Below are positions 26,845 to 35,666 of a stretch of 64,000 nt of DNA, in pieces; position 1 is the stretch's first letter, and each line of letters starts with the position of its first letter. A program made the translations under genes and the position numbers. Under the pieces are notes generated by a model, which did not search any database, was not told the origin of the DNA, and saw only the letters and a program-made list of their open reading frames with translations. Source of the stretch: Fibrobacterota bacterium (GTDB lineage Bacteria > Fibrobacterota > Fibrobacteria > UBA5070); assembly GCA_016715065.1 (NCBI GenBank), contig JADKBN010000006.1, positions 62,001-126,000 on the forward strand. Direction: 5' to 3'.

Positions 26845-27704
26845 GGGCGCATGGAATCACGCGCAGGTACGGTCCTGGTTGCGCATTGTGTCTGGATTCG
26901 ACCGGAGCCGATGCCGGTACCAATCGCTGTCCCACCTGCGGAAGCGTCTGGGCCTGCCGCGACGTGAGCCTGGAACTTCGCGCGGAAGAAGCCTTGGGCA
27001 TCGTGGGCGAAAGCGGATCGGGCAAGAGCACCTTGGTGAAGCTCCTGCATTTCGACGATCCCGCCACTTCCGGCTACCTGGAACTTGCCAGGCTCCGCCA
27101 ATTGGAGGGAATCGGTGGGATCTACGCCGATGGTTGCGACTGGAGCCGCGATCTGTTCTCGATGGACAGATATCGTCAACGGCGCGTGCGCGACGCGTCG
27201 ATGGGAATCGTCTACCAGCATCCCCATCTGGGATTGCGGATGGGAGTCAGTTCGGGCGGCAATGTGGCGGAACGTCTTCTCTCCGCTGGATGGCGTTCGA
27301 TCGGTGCCATGCGCCAGCGGGCCTCGCACCTGCTGGAGCGCACCGAGATCCCCTTGTCGCGCATGGACGAGCCGCCCCGCAATTTCTCGGGCGGCATGCA
27401 GCAGCGCGTCCAGATCGCCAAGGCCCTTTCCGGCGATCCACCCATCCTGCTTCTGGACGAGGTCTCCACGGGGCTGGATCTTTCCGTGCAAGCCCGGGTG
27501 CTGGACATGATCCGCACCCTGCGCGAAGAACTGCGGCTTTCCATGGTGGTGGTTTCGCACGATCTGGGGGTGATCCATCTCCTGTGTCAGCGCACCATGG
27601 TCATGAAAAACGGCCAGGTGGTGGAATCGGGTCTCACCGACCAGATCCTCCAGGATCCGCAACACGGCTACACCCAGCTTCTGGTGGCGTCGCAACTCCA
27701 ATGA
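26829..27704 (+). CDS. phnK: C-P lyase ABC-type subunit PhnK with Cys-rich insertion
   Basis: The 291-residue ABC ATPase has Walker A GESGSGKST, the PhnK-type Q-loop VYQHPHLGLRMGVSSGGNV, signature FSGGMQQR, Walker B ILLLDEVSTGLD and the ending SGLTDQILQDPQHGYTQLL. PhnK binds the C-P lyase core and couples ATP hydrolysis to turnover. Compared with E. coli it has a ~20-residue insertion near the N-terminus with four cysteines (CALC at 18-21 and CPTC at 34-37), likely a small zinc site. ATGA overlap with phnL. Confidence 0.94.
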   Translation: MEALLRAHGITRRYGPGCALCLDSTGADAGTNRCPTCGSVWACRDVSLELRAEEALGIVGESGSGKSTLVKLLHFDDPATSGYLELARLRQLEGIGGIYADGCDWSRDLFSMDRYRQRRVRDASMGIVYQHPHLGLRMGVSSGGNVAERLLSAGWRSIGAMRQRASHLLERTEIPLSRMDEPPRNFSGGMQQRVQIAKALSGDPPILLLDEVSTGLDLSVQARVLDMIRTLREELRLSMVVVSHDLGVIHLLCQRTMVMKNGQVVESGLTDQILQDPQHGYTQLLVASQLQ

Positions 27705-28477
27705 CCACCGCCCCCACCACCCAAACCAGCGTCCAACCCACGGCCGTTCCGGCGTCGAATTCCGTCGCCGAAACCAGTTCGAGAGGCTCCATGCTGACCA
27801 TCCGGAATCTGTCCAAGACTTTCCGACTCCACATGCTGGGAGGCGTGGAACTTCCCGCCATCTCGGAGGTTTCCTTCGAGGTCCTTCCTGGCGAATTCGT
27901 GGGACTTTCCGGTCCGTCGGGCGCCGGAAAGAGCACCGTGCTCAAGTGCATCCACCGCACCTACCTCGCCACCTCGGGCGAAATCCTCTACAGATCCGCC
28001 CATCGCGGGACGGTGGACCTGGTCTCGGTGGCGGAAGGCGAGATCCTCGAGTTTCGTCGGACCGAAATCGGATTCGTTTCGCAGTTTCTGCGCGTGATCC
28101 CCCGTGTGGGGGCCCAAGACCTGGTGGCCGAGCCGATCCGCCTGCGACTGGGGGTGGATCTGGAAACGGCAAGACTTCGCGCCGCCTCACTCCTGGACCG
28201 GTTGGGAATCCCGCGCAAACTGTTTTCCGCCTACCCCGCCACGTTCAGCGGCGGGGAGCAGCAGCGAGTGAACATCGCGCGCGCCGTGGCCTGGGAACCA
28301 CGGCTGTTGTTGCTGGACGAACCCACCGCATCCCTGGACAAGCGATCGGTGGACGCGGTGGTGGAGCTTTTCGCACAGCTTCGCGAAAACGGAGCCACCA
28401 TGGTGGGCGTGTTCCACGATCCTGAACTTCTCGAACGGATCACGGACCGGGTCGTCCGGATCGGAGCTGAACCATGA
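27701..28477 (+). CDS. phnL: C-P lyase ABC-type subunit PhnL
   Basis: The 258-residue ATPase has Walker A GPSGAGKST, LKCIHRTYLATSG, signature FSGGEQQR and Walker B LLLLDEPTASLD. It has the PhnL-specific SQFLRVIPRV segment. PhnL forms a dimer of ABC subunits with PhnK in the assembled machine. A Thr/Ser/Pro-rich N-terminal ~30 residues precede the core; an internal ATG (MLTIRNLSK) would give the usual length, so translation may start there. ATGA overlap with phnM. Confidence 0.93.
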   Translation: MTTAPTTQTSVQPTAVPASNSVAETSSRGSMLTIRNLSKTFRLHMLGGVELPAISEVSFEVLPGEFVGLSGPSGAGKSTVLKCIHRTYLATSGEILYRSAHRGTVDLVSVAEGEILEFRRTEIGFVSQFLRVIPRVGAQDLVAEPIRLRLGVDLETARLRAASLLDRLGIPRKLFSAYPATFSGGEQQRVNIARAVAWEPRLLLLDEPTASLDKRSVDAVVELFAQLRENGATMVGVFHDPELLERITDRVVRIGAEP

Positions 28478-29619
28478 CGTCGTTTGTTGTCAACAACTGT
28501 CGTGCGGTTCTTCCCGACCAGGTGTTGGAAAACGCGGTGGTGCGGGTGGAGGAAGGGGTCATCGTCGGGATCTCCCAGGAAGACCCGGTCGGCGGCGGGA
28601 TCGATGCCGAGGGATGCTGGTTGTTGCCGGGATTTGTCGACATGCATTCCGATGCGGTGGAAAAAGCCGTGGAACCACGGCCCAACACGCGTTTCCCCAC
28701 GGAAGTGGCCTTGCGCGAGCTGGACCGGTGCCTGGCCGGTTGGGGCGTGACCACCATCTTCCATTCGCTGTCGTTCGCCGAGATGGAAATCGGATTGCGC
28801 TCCAACGGCATGGCCGCCGGCCTGATCGAGGAGGTCGTGGAGCTTTCGCGGAGCCTGCGCGTGGACACCCGCGTCCACGCGCGTTTCGAGGTCACCGACC
28901 TTGGCGCCGTGGAGCACCTCGAACGCCTCGTGCGGGAGGGGAAGATCGCCCTTTTATCGTTCATGGACCATTCTCCCGGCCAAGGACAATACCGGGACGT
29001 GGCCGCCTACAAGGCCTTCTACGGCAAGACCTACGCGATGTCCGACGCCGACCTCGACCGGGTGCTGGAACGCAAATCCGCGGCCAAACTAGAGGGGGTG
29101 ACGGGAGCGATCGAACGGATGGTTGCGGTTTGTCGCGAGCATGGGGTGGCAATGGCCTCCCACGACGACGATTCTCCGGAACGCATCCAGTGGTGCCTGC
29201 GCGAAGGCTTGGCCATGAGCGAATTCCCCACCAATTTGGAAACCGCACGCGCGGCCAAGACGGCGGGCATCCGCACCTGCCTGGGGGCTCCCAACCTGGT
29301 GCGCGGAGGTTCGCAGGCGGGGAACCTGAAGGCGCTCACCGCCGTGGAAGACGGCTGTGGCGACATCCTCTGCTCCGATTACTTGCCACAGTCCCTGTTG
29401 CACGCGGTGTTCCTGTTGGAATCGAAAGGCGTCCTCACCCTTTCCGAGGCGGTGGCCATGGCGACCCTCGCCCCGGCGAAGGCCACTGGCTTGGGGGACC
29501 TGACCGGTTCCATCGAACCGTTCAAACGAGCCGATCTGGTGTTGGTGCGCAAGCTCCACGGCCACCCCGACATCGTTCGCACCTGGTCGCGGGGCCGCGA
29601 GGTGTATCGCTCATGCTGA
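28474..29619 (+). CDS. phnM: Phosphonate-ribose triphosphate diphosphohydrolase PhnM
   Basis: The 381-residue amidohydrolase converts ribose 1-phosphonate 5-triphosphate to the 5-phosphate with release of pyrophosphate. Metal-ligand motifs include GFVDMHSDAVEK, SFMDHSPGQGQY, ASHDDDSPE and CSDYLPQSLLHAVF. Length is typical. The stop overlaps the start of the next gene (ATGCTGA). phnN and phnP homologues are not seen in the window, so later steps depend on genes elsewhere. Confidence 0.95.
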   Translation: MTSFVVNNCRAVLPDQVLENAVVRVEEGVIVGISQEDPVGGGIDAEGCWLLPGFVDMHSDAVEKAVEPRPNTRFPTEVALRELDRCLAGWGVTTIFHSLSFAEMEIGLRSNGMAAGLIEEVVELSRSLRVDTRVHARFEVTDLGAVEHLERLVREGKIALLSFMDHSPGQGQYRDVAAYKAFYGKTYAMSDADLDRVLERKSAAKLEGVTGAIERMVAVCREHGVAMASHDDDSPERIQWCLREGLAMSEFPTNLETARAAKTAGIRTCLGAPNLVRGGSQAGNLKALTAVEDGCGDILCSDYLPQSLLHAVFLLESKGVLTLSEAVAMATLAPAKATGLGDLTGSIEPFKRADLVLVRKLHGHPDIVRTWSRGREVYRSC

Positions 29620-30364
29620 CCTTGTCCACGAACATCCACGACGGACGCCTGGATGGCTCCATGGCAAAACTTCCCGGCGATCTCGCACGCATCTCCAGGT
29701 TTTCTCCAGTTGCCTGGAATTCTGCTCGCTGGCCGGGGCGAAGACTCTGGTGGTGCATCCCGGACGATGGGTTCCGGAAACCGATTTCGGGATCGCTTCC
29801 CCGTGGACACCGGATCCCACCGCCGCCCGGGAGGCCATGGAAACGGAAGCCCGGACCATCCGCTCCATCGCCGGACAGTTTCCGGATGTGGTGGTGGCCC
29901 TCGAGAACGCACGCACCTTCCTGCCGTATTCGCCCCACACCTACGCCGAATTCCCGGAATTGCTGCTTGCCCAGGTGGAACGGATCGATCTTCCCCATGT
30001 CGGAATCTGTCTGGATACCGGACACCTGCACCTGGCCTCGCGCCTGCACGGATTTTCCGAATCGCACGGAGCCGCCCTGCTCGCGCCGCGCCTGGTGCAT
30101 CTGCACATCCACGACAATTTCGGTCGCACCGGCTATTGGTCGGAGAAAAACCAGACCGGGCAGGTACCGCTGGGCCGTGGCGACTTGCACATGCCTCCCG
30201 GGCTGGGCGACATCGATTTCGCCGCCCTTCTCGGTCCGATCCTGGAGGGTTTTTCGGGAATCGCGGTCTGCGAACTGCGCGGACGCTACCTCGATGCCCT
30301 GGGCGAGCACATCGAGGGATTTCAACGCCTGGTTTCCGGTCTTAGGGCACCCCGACCAGCCTGA
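29613..30364 (+). pseudogene. TIM-barrel isomerase/epimerase-like gene with internal loss and frame change
   Basis: The gene starts MLTLSTNIHDGRLDG at 29613, overlapping phnM. After about 29 residues the family-like sequence stops and resumes near 29700 in another frame as HLQVFSSCLEFCSLAGAK, then TLVVHPGRWVPETDFG. From there it runs intact to 30364 with metal-ligand-like ENA, CLDTGHLH, HLHIHDN and CELRG. Family members are about 270-290 residues, so roughly 50-80 codons between the first strand and the resumed part appear to be missing. The second part could be translated alone (about 205 residues) from a GTG near 29750, but it would lack the start of the barrel. It ends 23 bases inside the feoB end. 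Its role beside C-P lyase is unknown. Confidence 0.65.
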
Positions 30365-32288
30365 GTCCCTGCACGGTCGCGGTGGCCAGGAGCCAGGCCA
30401 GCAGAACGAAACCTGCCATCTGTCCAAAGGCGAAGCGGTTGGAGACTTCCTTGCGCATGACCGCCACGGTGGTCAGGCACTGGAGCGCGATCAGGAAGAA
30501 CACGATCAAGCCCATCACGCTGGAGACCGTGAAGACTGGTATGCTGGTTCCGTCGAAGGTGGCGTTGCGCATGGCGGACAGAAGGCCGTCGGTGGATTCT
30601 TCGGCGCCTTGCACCGAATACACAACGGCCAGGGCCGACACGAACACTTCGCGGGCGGCGAAGGCGGCGATGAGCGCCACGCCGACCTTCCAGTCCAGTC
30701 CCATCGGCGCGAACAACGGGTCCAGGAGCTTGCCCAGCATCATCATGGCCGAATTTTCCGGCGAAGGGAAGGTCATGAACACCCAGAATGCCACCGACAC
30801 GGCCAGGATGGTGAGTCCCGCGCGCTTCACGTAGCTCACCGTGCGGTCCCAGGAGGAAACCACCACGGTCCGGAAGGTGGGGGGGCGCCAAAGGGGAAGC
30901 TCCACCTGGAACCCCGTGTGCGAGGGTTCGATGCGCAGGATCTTGCCGCCCACCACGGCCACGGCCGAGGCGAAGACCAGGCTGGCCAGATAGATGCCCG
31001 TCAAGGCCAGGCCGCCCACCAACGGACGATCCGGCGGCACGAGAAATCCCAGGAGCAGACCCCACACCGGAAGTCGCGCCGAACAGCTCATGAGGGGGAT
31101 GACAAGAAGTGTCAGATAGCGTTCGCGACGTCCCGGAATCGTGCGGGCGGCCATCGCGGCGGGGATCGCGCAGGCAGCCCCGGACAGCAGCGGCACGAAG
31201 GATTTTCCGTTGAGTCCGATCGCCGAAAGCAGCCGGTCCACGATCATGGCACCGCGGGCGAGGTAACCGGAGTCTTCCAGCAATCCCAGCGCAAGAAACA
31301 GAATCGCGATCTGCGGCACGAACACGAAGACCGCACCCAGTCCGGCGATGATTCCATCCACCAGGAGTCCCTTGAGCCAGCCGTCCGGCAGCACCGACCC
31401 GACCTGAGCGCCCAGCCACCCAAAAACCGTTTCGGTGAGGTCCATGAAAGGACCCGCCGCCGAGAAAACCGACCAGAAAAGGCCCGTCATCACCGCCGCG
31501 AAGATCACCAATCCGAGCACGGGGTGCAGCACCACCTGATCGATGCGTCCCAGGCCCGGATTGACCTTGGCGGGATCGGCGGAGCCGTTGCGGATCGAGC
31601 GGGCGGCGATGTCGTCTGCCCAGCGGAAATTGTCCTGGATCTGTTCGTCGGAGAGGGTGGTGGGAATCCGGGCCGTGACCGGAGTTTCAGGAAGCATCAC
31701 CTCGATGCTCGAGATCAGATCCGGCAACCCGATCCCGGCTCTGCCATCGATCTCCACCACAGGGATCCCGAGCAGACGCGACAGTTGGTTCGGATCAAGA
31801 TCCCACCCCTTGCGACGGGCCAGATCGTTCATGGTGAGCGCCACCACGGTGGGAAAACCCGCCTTGATCACCTCGCGCACCAAGGGCAGGTGCCGAGCGG
31901 GCTGGGTGGCGTCCAGGAGAACCACCAACAGGTGAGGCGATTTGTGGGGTCCGCCAACCACAGAATCCAAGGCGGTGAGTGCCGACAGCGCGACTTCTTC
32001 GTCTTGGGAGCGAGGTACGATCGAAATGATTCCGGGAGTGTCCATGATCTGGACAGATCCGGCCTCCAGTTGAGGCTTGGTTCCGGGGGTGTGGCAGTCG
32101 GCAGACTTGGCGGAGCCTTGGGGCGCATCGCCCACCGAGCGCAATTTTCCCACCGAGTATTCCACCGTGGCACCGGGGTAGTTGACCGTCTTGAATCGAG
32201 ATCCGGTCAGGTGGTTGTACAAGCTGGTCTTCCCGCAATTGGGAGCCCCCAGCAAGACAACGACCTTGGCATCGGCGGAGTCGGACAT
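30342..32288 (-). CDS. feoB: Ferrous iron transport GTPase/permease FeoB
   Basis: The 648-residue protein has an N-terminal G domain (G1 GAPNCGKTSL, G3 DTPG, G4 NDLARRKG), a helical spacer, and two Gate regions: ILFLALGLLEDSGYLARGA with PLLSGAACAIPA, and FAAREVFVSALAVVY. G1 has Cys in place of the usual Ser/Val, and G4 is TMND rather than NMxD. It imports Fe2+ across the inner membrane. It lies 3 bases after feoA, and its 3' end overlaps the convergent TIM-barrel gene by 23 bases. Confidence 0.95.
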   Translation of the reverse strand: MSDSADAKVVVLLGAPNCGKTSLYNHLTGSRFKTVNYPGATVEYSVGKLRSVGDAPQGSAKSADCHTPGTKPQLEAGSVQIMDTPGIISIVPRSQDEEVALSALTALDSVVGGPHKSPHLLVVLLDATQPARHLPLVREVIKAGFPTVVALTMNDLARRKGWDLDPNQLSRLLGIPVVEIDGRAGIGLPDLISSIEVMLPETPVTARIPTTLSDEQIQDNFRWADDIAARSIRNGSADPAKVNPGLGRIDQVVLHPVLGLVIFAAVMTGLFWSVFSAAGPFMDLTETVFGWLGAQVGSVLPDGWLKGLLVDGIIAGLGAVFVFVPQIAILFLALGLLEDSGYLARGAMIVDRLLSAIGLNGKSFVPLLSGAACAIPAAMAARTIPGRRERYLTLLVIPLMSCSARLPVWGLLLGFLVPPDRPLVGGLALTGIYLASLVFASAVAVVGGKILRIEPSHTGFQVELPLWRPPTFRTVVVSSWDRTVSYVKRAGLTILAVSVAFWVFMTFPSPENSAMMMLGKLLDPLFAPMGLDWKVGVALIAAFAAREVFVSALAVVYSVQGAEESTDGLLSAMRNATFDGTSIPVFTVSSVMGLIVFFLIALQCLTTVAVMRKEVSNRFAFGQMAGFVLLAWLLATATVQGLRLVGVP

Positions 32289-32291
32289 GGG

Positions 32292-32513
32292 TCAGATTTC
32301 GACGCAGGCCGCATCGGCGCGGCGCAGTGCGATGGTGGAGCCTCGGACCTGGAAGGCCATGGCTCCCCCGAAAGCGGCCTTGGCCACCAGCCGCACCGAA
32401 GCCCCGGGCGTGAACCCCAATTCCTGCAATCGTTGGCTCAGTGTGAAGTGGCCGCCCACCGTGCGGATGGCGGCTTCCTGTCCATTGCGAAGGTCTGAAA
32501 GGTTCCGGCTCAT
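32292..32513 (-). CDS. feoA: FeoA regulatory/accessory protein
   Basis: The 73-residue SH3-like protein contains SQRLQELGFTPGASVRLVAK and FQVRGSTIALRRADA, the classic FeoA signature. It is the first gene of the feoAB operon, behind a Fur-like box at 32541-32559 and an ATG with GGGAGGG upstream. Confidence 0.95.
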   Translation of the reverse strand: MSRNLSDLRNGQEAAIRTVGGHFTLSQRLQELGFTPGASVRLVAKAAFGGAMAFQVRGSTIALRRADAACVEI

Positions 32514-32540
32514 GGGAGGGTCCTTTGGTGGAGGCTGTTA

Positions 32541-32559
32541 GAGAATGATACCAATTCTC
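32541..32559 (-). promoter_or_regulatory. Fur-like box upstream of feoAB
   Basis: The inverted repeat GAGAAT-gatacc-AATTCTC lies 28 bases before the feoA start. It resembles the Fur consensus core TGAGAATNATTCTCA with an enlarged spacer. It implies iron-dependent repression of feoAB. Confidence 0.7.
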
Positions 32560-32628
32560 AAACAAAAATGCAAGATCAGGTGCTCGGTTTTTGAAGAATT
32601 CGGGTTTTCAGGAATGCTTGTGAGTAAG

Positions 32629-32644
32629 AATGAGACTTTATATC
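32629..32644 (+). promoter_or_regulatory. Shared ATGAGACT element (copy A)
   Basis: ATGAGACTTTATATC lies between feoA and the 2Fe-2S gene. Near-identical sequence occurs at 57426-57442 and the palindromic form at 35917-35931. TTATAT could be a -10 hexamer, in which case the element would overlap a promoter reading toward the 2Fe-2S gene. Confidence 0.4.
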
Positions 32645-32915
32645 ACAAAGTTACAGAGGATCCGCTAATCTCGCAAGGTGACCGCTGAAGAAGGGGCCGG
32701 GAGCCTGTGTCCCGCTGGACTCGCTTGCGGGCCACATCCGGCTGTAGCTTGTCGCTTCGGAAATTCCGACCCGAGGGGAGTGTGCGATCGAATCTAAAAC
32801 ACCTAGATTGTGAATGAGACGCAACCGCAAGACAGAGTTCTCGATCGGAAAGGCAGATGATGAACACCCTCTGGAGTCGTGCCGCCTTCCGCTTGACTGA
32901 CGAATTCCTGTCGCA

Positions 32916-33251
32916 ATGAGAGCGCTTTTCCAGATCGCAGATCGGTTCCTTCGATGGTGGGGGAGAGTCCGACCTGCCCGAAGCTGCGTGGTCGATGGGC
33001 GCTTGGTGGAGTTCCGCGGGCGCACTCTCCACGACGCCATGACGGAAAATGGCATCGATCCCGGAGGGCATTGCCTTTCGGGCCGATGTGGTCGCTGCCG
33101 GGTCCGCTACGTGGAGGGAGGGTACCGCCTGCTGGGTCCCCTTGGATGGGCGGGTGGTGGCGAGGTGCTGGCCTGCCAGATTTCGCCAGGCAGAACGTTG
33201 TCGGTCGAGCGAATGGGCAAGGAGCGGACGGGAAGGCGATTGCGGACGTGA
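32916..33251 (+). CDS. Small 2Fe-2S ferredoxin-like protein
   Basis: The 111-residue protein contains GGHCLSGRCGRCRVRYVEGG (C-x4-C-x2-C) and a later Cys in EVLACQISPG, the four ligands of a plant-type [2Fe-2S] cluster. It is basic, and the N-terminal 25 residues are Arg/Trp rich with no signal peptide. Redox partners are not evident. Its position opposite feoAB and the shared element upstream suggest an iron-linked role. Confidence 0.8.
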   Translation: MRALFQIADRFLRWWGRVRPARSCVVDGRLVEFRGRTLHDAMTENGIDPGGHCLSGRCGRCRVRYVEGGYRLLGPLGWAGGGEVLACQISPGRTLSVERMGKERTGRRLRT

Positions 33252-33339
33252 GCCCAGCCAGGTGCGCGCAAGACGATATCCGCGCTCGCGAGGTGGTTTT
33301 CCTGATTGCCCCACGAGTTCCAGCTGTGGAAATGCTCGG

Positions 33340-35127
33340 TCACAGCCACAGAGCGGTGGCGCATTGGACGGAATTTGGGCAGGGCCAGACCACGATCCCG
33401 ATCGCTGGATTGTAGGCTCTGGTTTTCCTCGCAAGGAAGTCCTCCACCGTTCCCGACCAGATTCCGACACCATGGATGTCCAGGATCCGCAGCGGAGCCT
33501 GCGCGGGAAGGGTTCGCCAGTCGGCGATGCGCTGGTCGGCGCGTGGCCTCAGCCCGACACCCGTGGCGGGAGCGAACGCACCGGCGTAGGTGCCGTCGGA
33601 AAATCGCGCCGGGGAGGTGGCACCGGGGATCCAGCGACCCTCCGAAGTGTCCACGAAGGCGGGGTCGGCGAACACCGAATGGGCATCGTGGGAAGTGGCC
33701 GCTCTCCAGCGTGTCCAGCTGTAGTTGGGATCGGTGTTGCCCAATCTTGCCATGTTGGCCTGAGCCGGAGCGAAGTAGAGATTCGAATCGAGGACCATGG
33801 GGTAGGTCAATGCGTTCTTGTCGTAGATCCAGGCACCGAACAGGCGATGTTCGTCCTCTCCGGATCCGGGCGCGACCTTCCGGCCAGCCACGAGATTGCG
33901 TTTGAGGATCACACCCTTGGTGAAATAGGTGTGCTGGATCTGGATGCCCCAGCCGGTGGGGTCGATCACCGTGTTGTGTTCGGCCAGGATCGAATCGTTG
34001 GTGTACTCGTTGGGGTCGGCGAGGCCCAGGACGATTCCTCCGCCGTTGTTTTGGGACACGCAATGGCGGATGCTGGAATGCCGGCTTCCCACGCCGAATC
34101 CGATGCCGTCGCCGATGGAGCGGTTGTTGTGGAGGATCAGTCGTTTGGGGCCGGCGTGCTTGATCTTGAAGCCCGTGTTGGTTCCCCACGAAACACTGTT
34201 GAGGACGTGGATCACCCCCGAGTCGCCATCGTTGTAGATCAGGTAATTGGTGTTGTTCCAGTGGTCGTTGGCCGTGTCGCGATTGTCGTGGGCAACACAT
34301 CGATCGATCACGTTGCCGGTGCCGCCCTGGATCTTGAATCCGGTGCAGTTGTCGGCGGTGGCCCAATGCGAGTCGTGGACTTCCATCCGAAAGGCCATGC
34401 AACTGTCGCCACCCAGGAGGACTCCCGCGTTCTCGCCGCGCGATGCGTTTCGGACGACCATGTTCGAGAAGACGACATGGCTGGGGCCGAAGGCCCACAG
34501 ACCTCCACCGCCTGGACCACAGTCGAGGATGGCGCGTTCGTCCGGGAAGCTGCGGATTTCGACGTAGTCGTTTTCCGGAAATTTCACGAAGCCGAAGGGG
34601 GCCTTCCTGCCGTCGTACTCCCACTGGAAAGTCTCATGGTAGACACCATCCCTGGCGTAGACGGTCTTCCCGTCGGCTCCCTTGATGGACCGCATGGCTT
34701 TTTCCAGGGTGCGCAGGGGCTTGTCGATGGTTCCGGTGGCGGCGTCGTCGCCATGGGGCGAGACGAACAGGAAATCCTTGGTGCCCGTGGTCAGACGGAA
34801 TCTGTGCTCGCGCACGGCTCCATCGTCGCGCGTCACGCGCACCCCCATTTCGCGGGTGCCGGTGTCCGACGGCGAGGGGGTCCAGTCGACCTCGCCTTCG
34901 ACGGAAATCGTCATTCCCGGCGGCGCGTCCAGGAGCGACCACGAGAGGGCTCGGTTGTCGGCTTCGTACACGCTGAACTGGAAATCCAACGGCACCCCCG
35001 GATGGGCCCGCACCGGGGCGCGCCAGAACAGCACGAAGGAGGAATCGACCCAGGGGGACACGCCGGTGGCGGGAAGGAGTGACGAGAGGGCGATCACCGC
35101 TGCAGCGGCGGATCGAAGGATGGTCAT
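33340..35127 (-). CDS. Secreted parallel beta-helix protein with Ig-like N-terminus
   Basis: The 595-residue protein has a signal peptide (AAAAVIALSSLLPATG). A putative-Ig module (residues ~35-115: GVPLDFQFSVYEADNRALSW, GEVDWTPSPSDTGT) comes next. After it, right-handed beta-helix coils run from about 140 to 480 (HVVFSNMVVRNAS, NVIDRCVAHDNRD, RLILHNNRSIGDGIGFGVGS, SILAEHNTVIDPTGWGI). This fold is typical of pectate lyases, polysaccharide lyases and C5-epimerases. FLFVSPHGDDAATGT and the DGVYHETF motif are common in 'DUF1565/beta-helix' polysaccharide proteins. No catalytic set is clear enough to name the substrate. Confidence 0.82.
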   Translation of the reverse strand: MTILRSAAAAVIALSSLLPATGVSPWVDSSFVLFWRAPVRAHPGVPLDFQFSVYEADNRALSWSLLDAPPGMTISVEGEVDWTPSPSDTGTREMGVRVTRDDGAVREHRFRLTTGTKDFLFVSPHGDDAATGTIDKPLRTLEKAMRSIKGADGKTVYARDGVYHETFQWEYDGRKAPFGFVKFPENDYVEIRSFPDERAILDCGPGGGGLWAFGPSHVVFSNMVVRNASRGENAGVLLGGDSCMAFRMEVHDSHWATADNCTGFKIQGGTGNVIDRCVAHDNRDTANDHWNNTNYLIYNDGDSGVIHVLNSVSWGTNTGFKIKHAGPKRLILHNNRSIGDGIGFGVGSRHSSIRHCVSQNNGGGIVLGLADPNEYTNDSILAEHNTVIDPTGWGIQIQHTYFTKGVILKRNLVAGRKVAPGSGEDEHRLFGAWIYDKNALTYPMVLDSNLYFAPAQANMARLGNTDPNYSWTRWRAATSHDAHSVFADPAFVDTSEGRWIPGATSPARFSDGTYAGAFAPATGVGLRPRADQRIADWRTLPAQAPLRILDIHGVGIWSGTVEDFLARKTRAYNPAIGIVVWPCPNSVQCATALWL

Positions 35128-35261
35128 GGGGCGACTCCAGAGGTGGTCCGGGTGGACCAGGCCGTGTTCGATGTGGGAGGTGGAGTTGATCGTAGCATTC
35201 CCAGGTCAAGAGGTTTGGCTGCAATAGATTTTAGACCATATCAGAAATGAAGGAGAGTCCG

Positions 35262-35666
35262 ATGAGCGAATTGATCAAAATGGCCGCGAGACGGTTCCAC
35301 GAGCTCGCGATGACCGCGGGCAGTTCCGCAGGGCTATCCGGCGCGTTCCTGGCGATTTTTGTCTTCGCTGCACTGGGGTGCCGTTCCGATGCTCCGAAAA
35401 GCGTTTCGACCACCCCGACGACGACGTCGATGCCGACTTCCGAACCCGAGCGCCCCAAAGCCTCGGCCACGGACCTCTCCGAGGGACGGCGCATCCATAG
35501 CCAAAAGTGCGGGGCCTGCCACGTGCCGTATGGTCGTGACAGCCGTTCCCCCGGGCAGTGGGAATCGGTGATGCGTCGCATGGGCCCCAAGGCGGGCCTC
35601 GATACTCTCCAGCATCGCCGTGTGCTCGATTGGCTGGTCCAGGGAGATTCCCTAGCCTCTCGATGA
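35262..35666 (+). CDS. Small c-type cytochrome, likely lipoprotein
   Basis: The start at 35262 has AAGGAGAG at good distance; an internal ATG at 35310 would give a shorter lipoprotein signal. A hydrophobic segment ends in a lipobox (FAALGCRSD), followed by a Thr/Pro/Ser linker. A single haem site KCGACHVPYG follows, with a probable distal Met in VMRRMGP. The mature haem domain is only about 60 residues. It would carry electrons on the periplasmic side of a membrane. It lies beside, but about 330 bases from, the porin/FMN operon. Confidence 0.85.
   Translation: MSELIKMAARRFHELAMTAGSSAGLSGAFLAIFVFAALGCRSDAPKSVSTTPTTTSMPTSEPERPKASATDLSEGRRIHSQKCGACHVPYGRDSRSPGQWESVMRRMGPKAGLDTLQHRRVLDWLVQGDSLASR

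Larger units (their letters stand above)
32514..32915. other. Intergenic region between feoA and the 2Fe-2S gene
   Basis: About 400 bases between two divergent iron-related genes. Next to feoA it has the Fur-like box (32541-32559). At 32629-32644 it holds an ATGAGACT-TTATAT element also seen before the porin and DoxX genes. Base composition is AT-rich from about 32540 to 32650, then returns to normal. The last 250 bases contain no start, repeat or hairpin that I can support. Confidence 0.6.

Noticed and set aside
28614..32498. Open plus-strand frame of about 1290 codons
   Set aside because: It is the shadow of phnM, the TIM-barrel gene and antisense feoB. Its translation is Arg/Gly/His-rich with no family motif.
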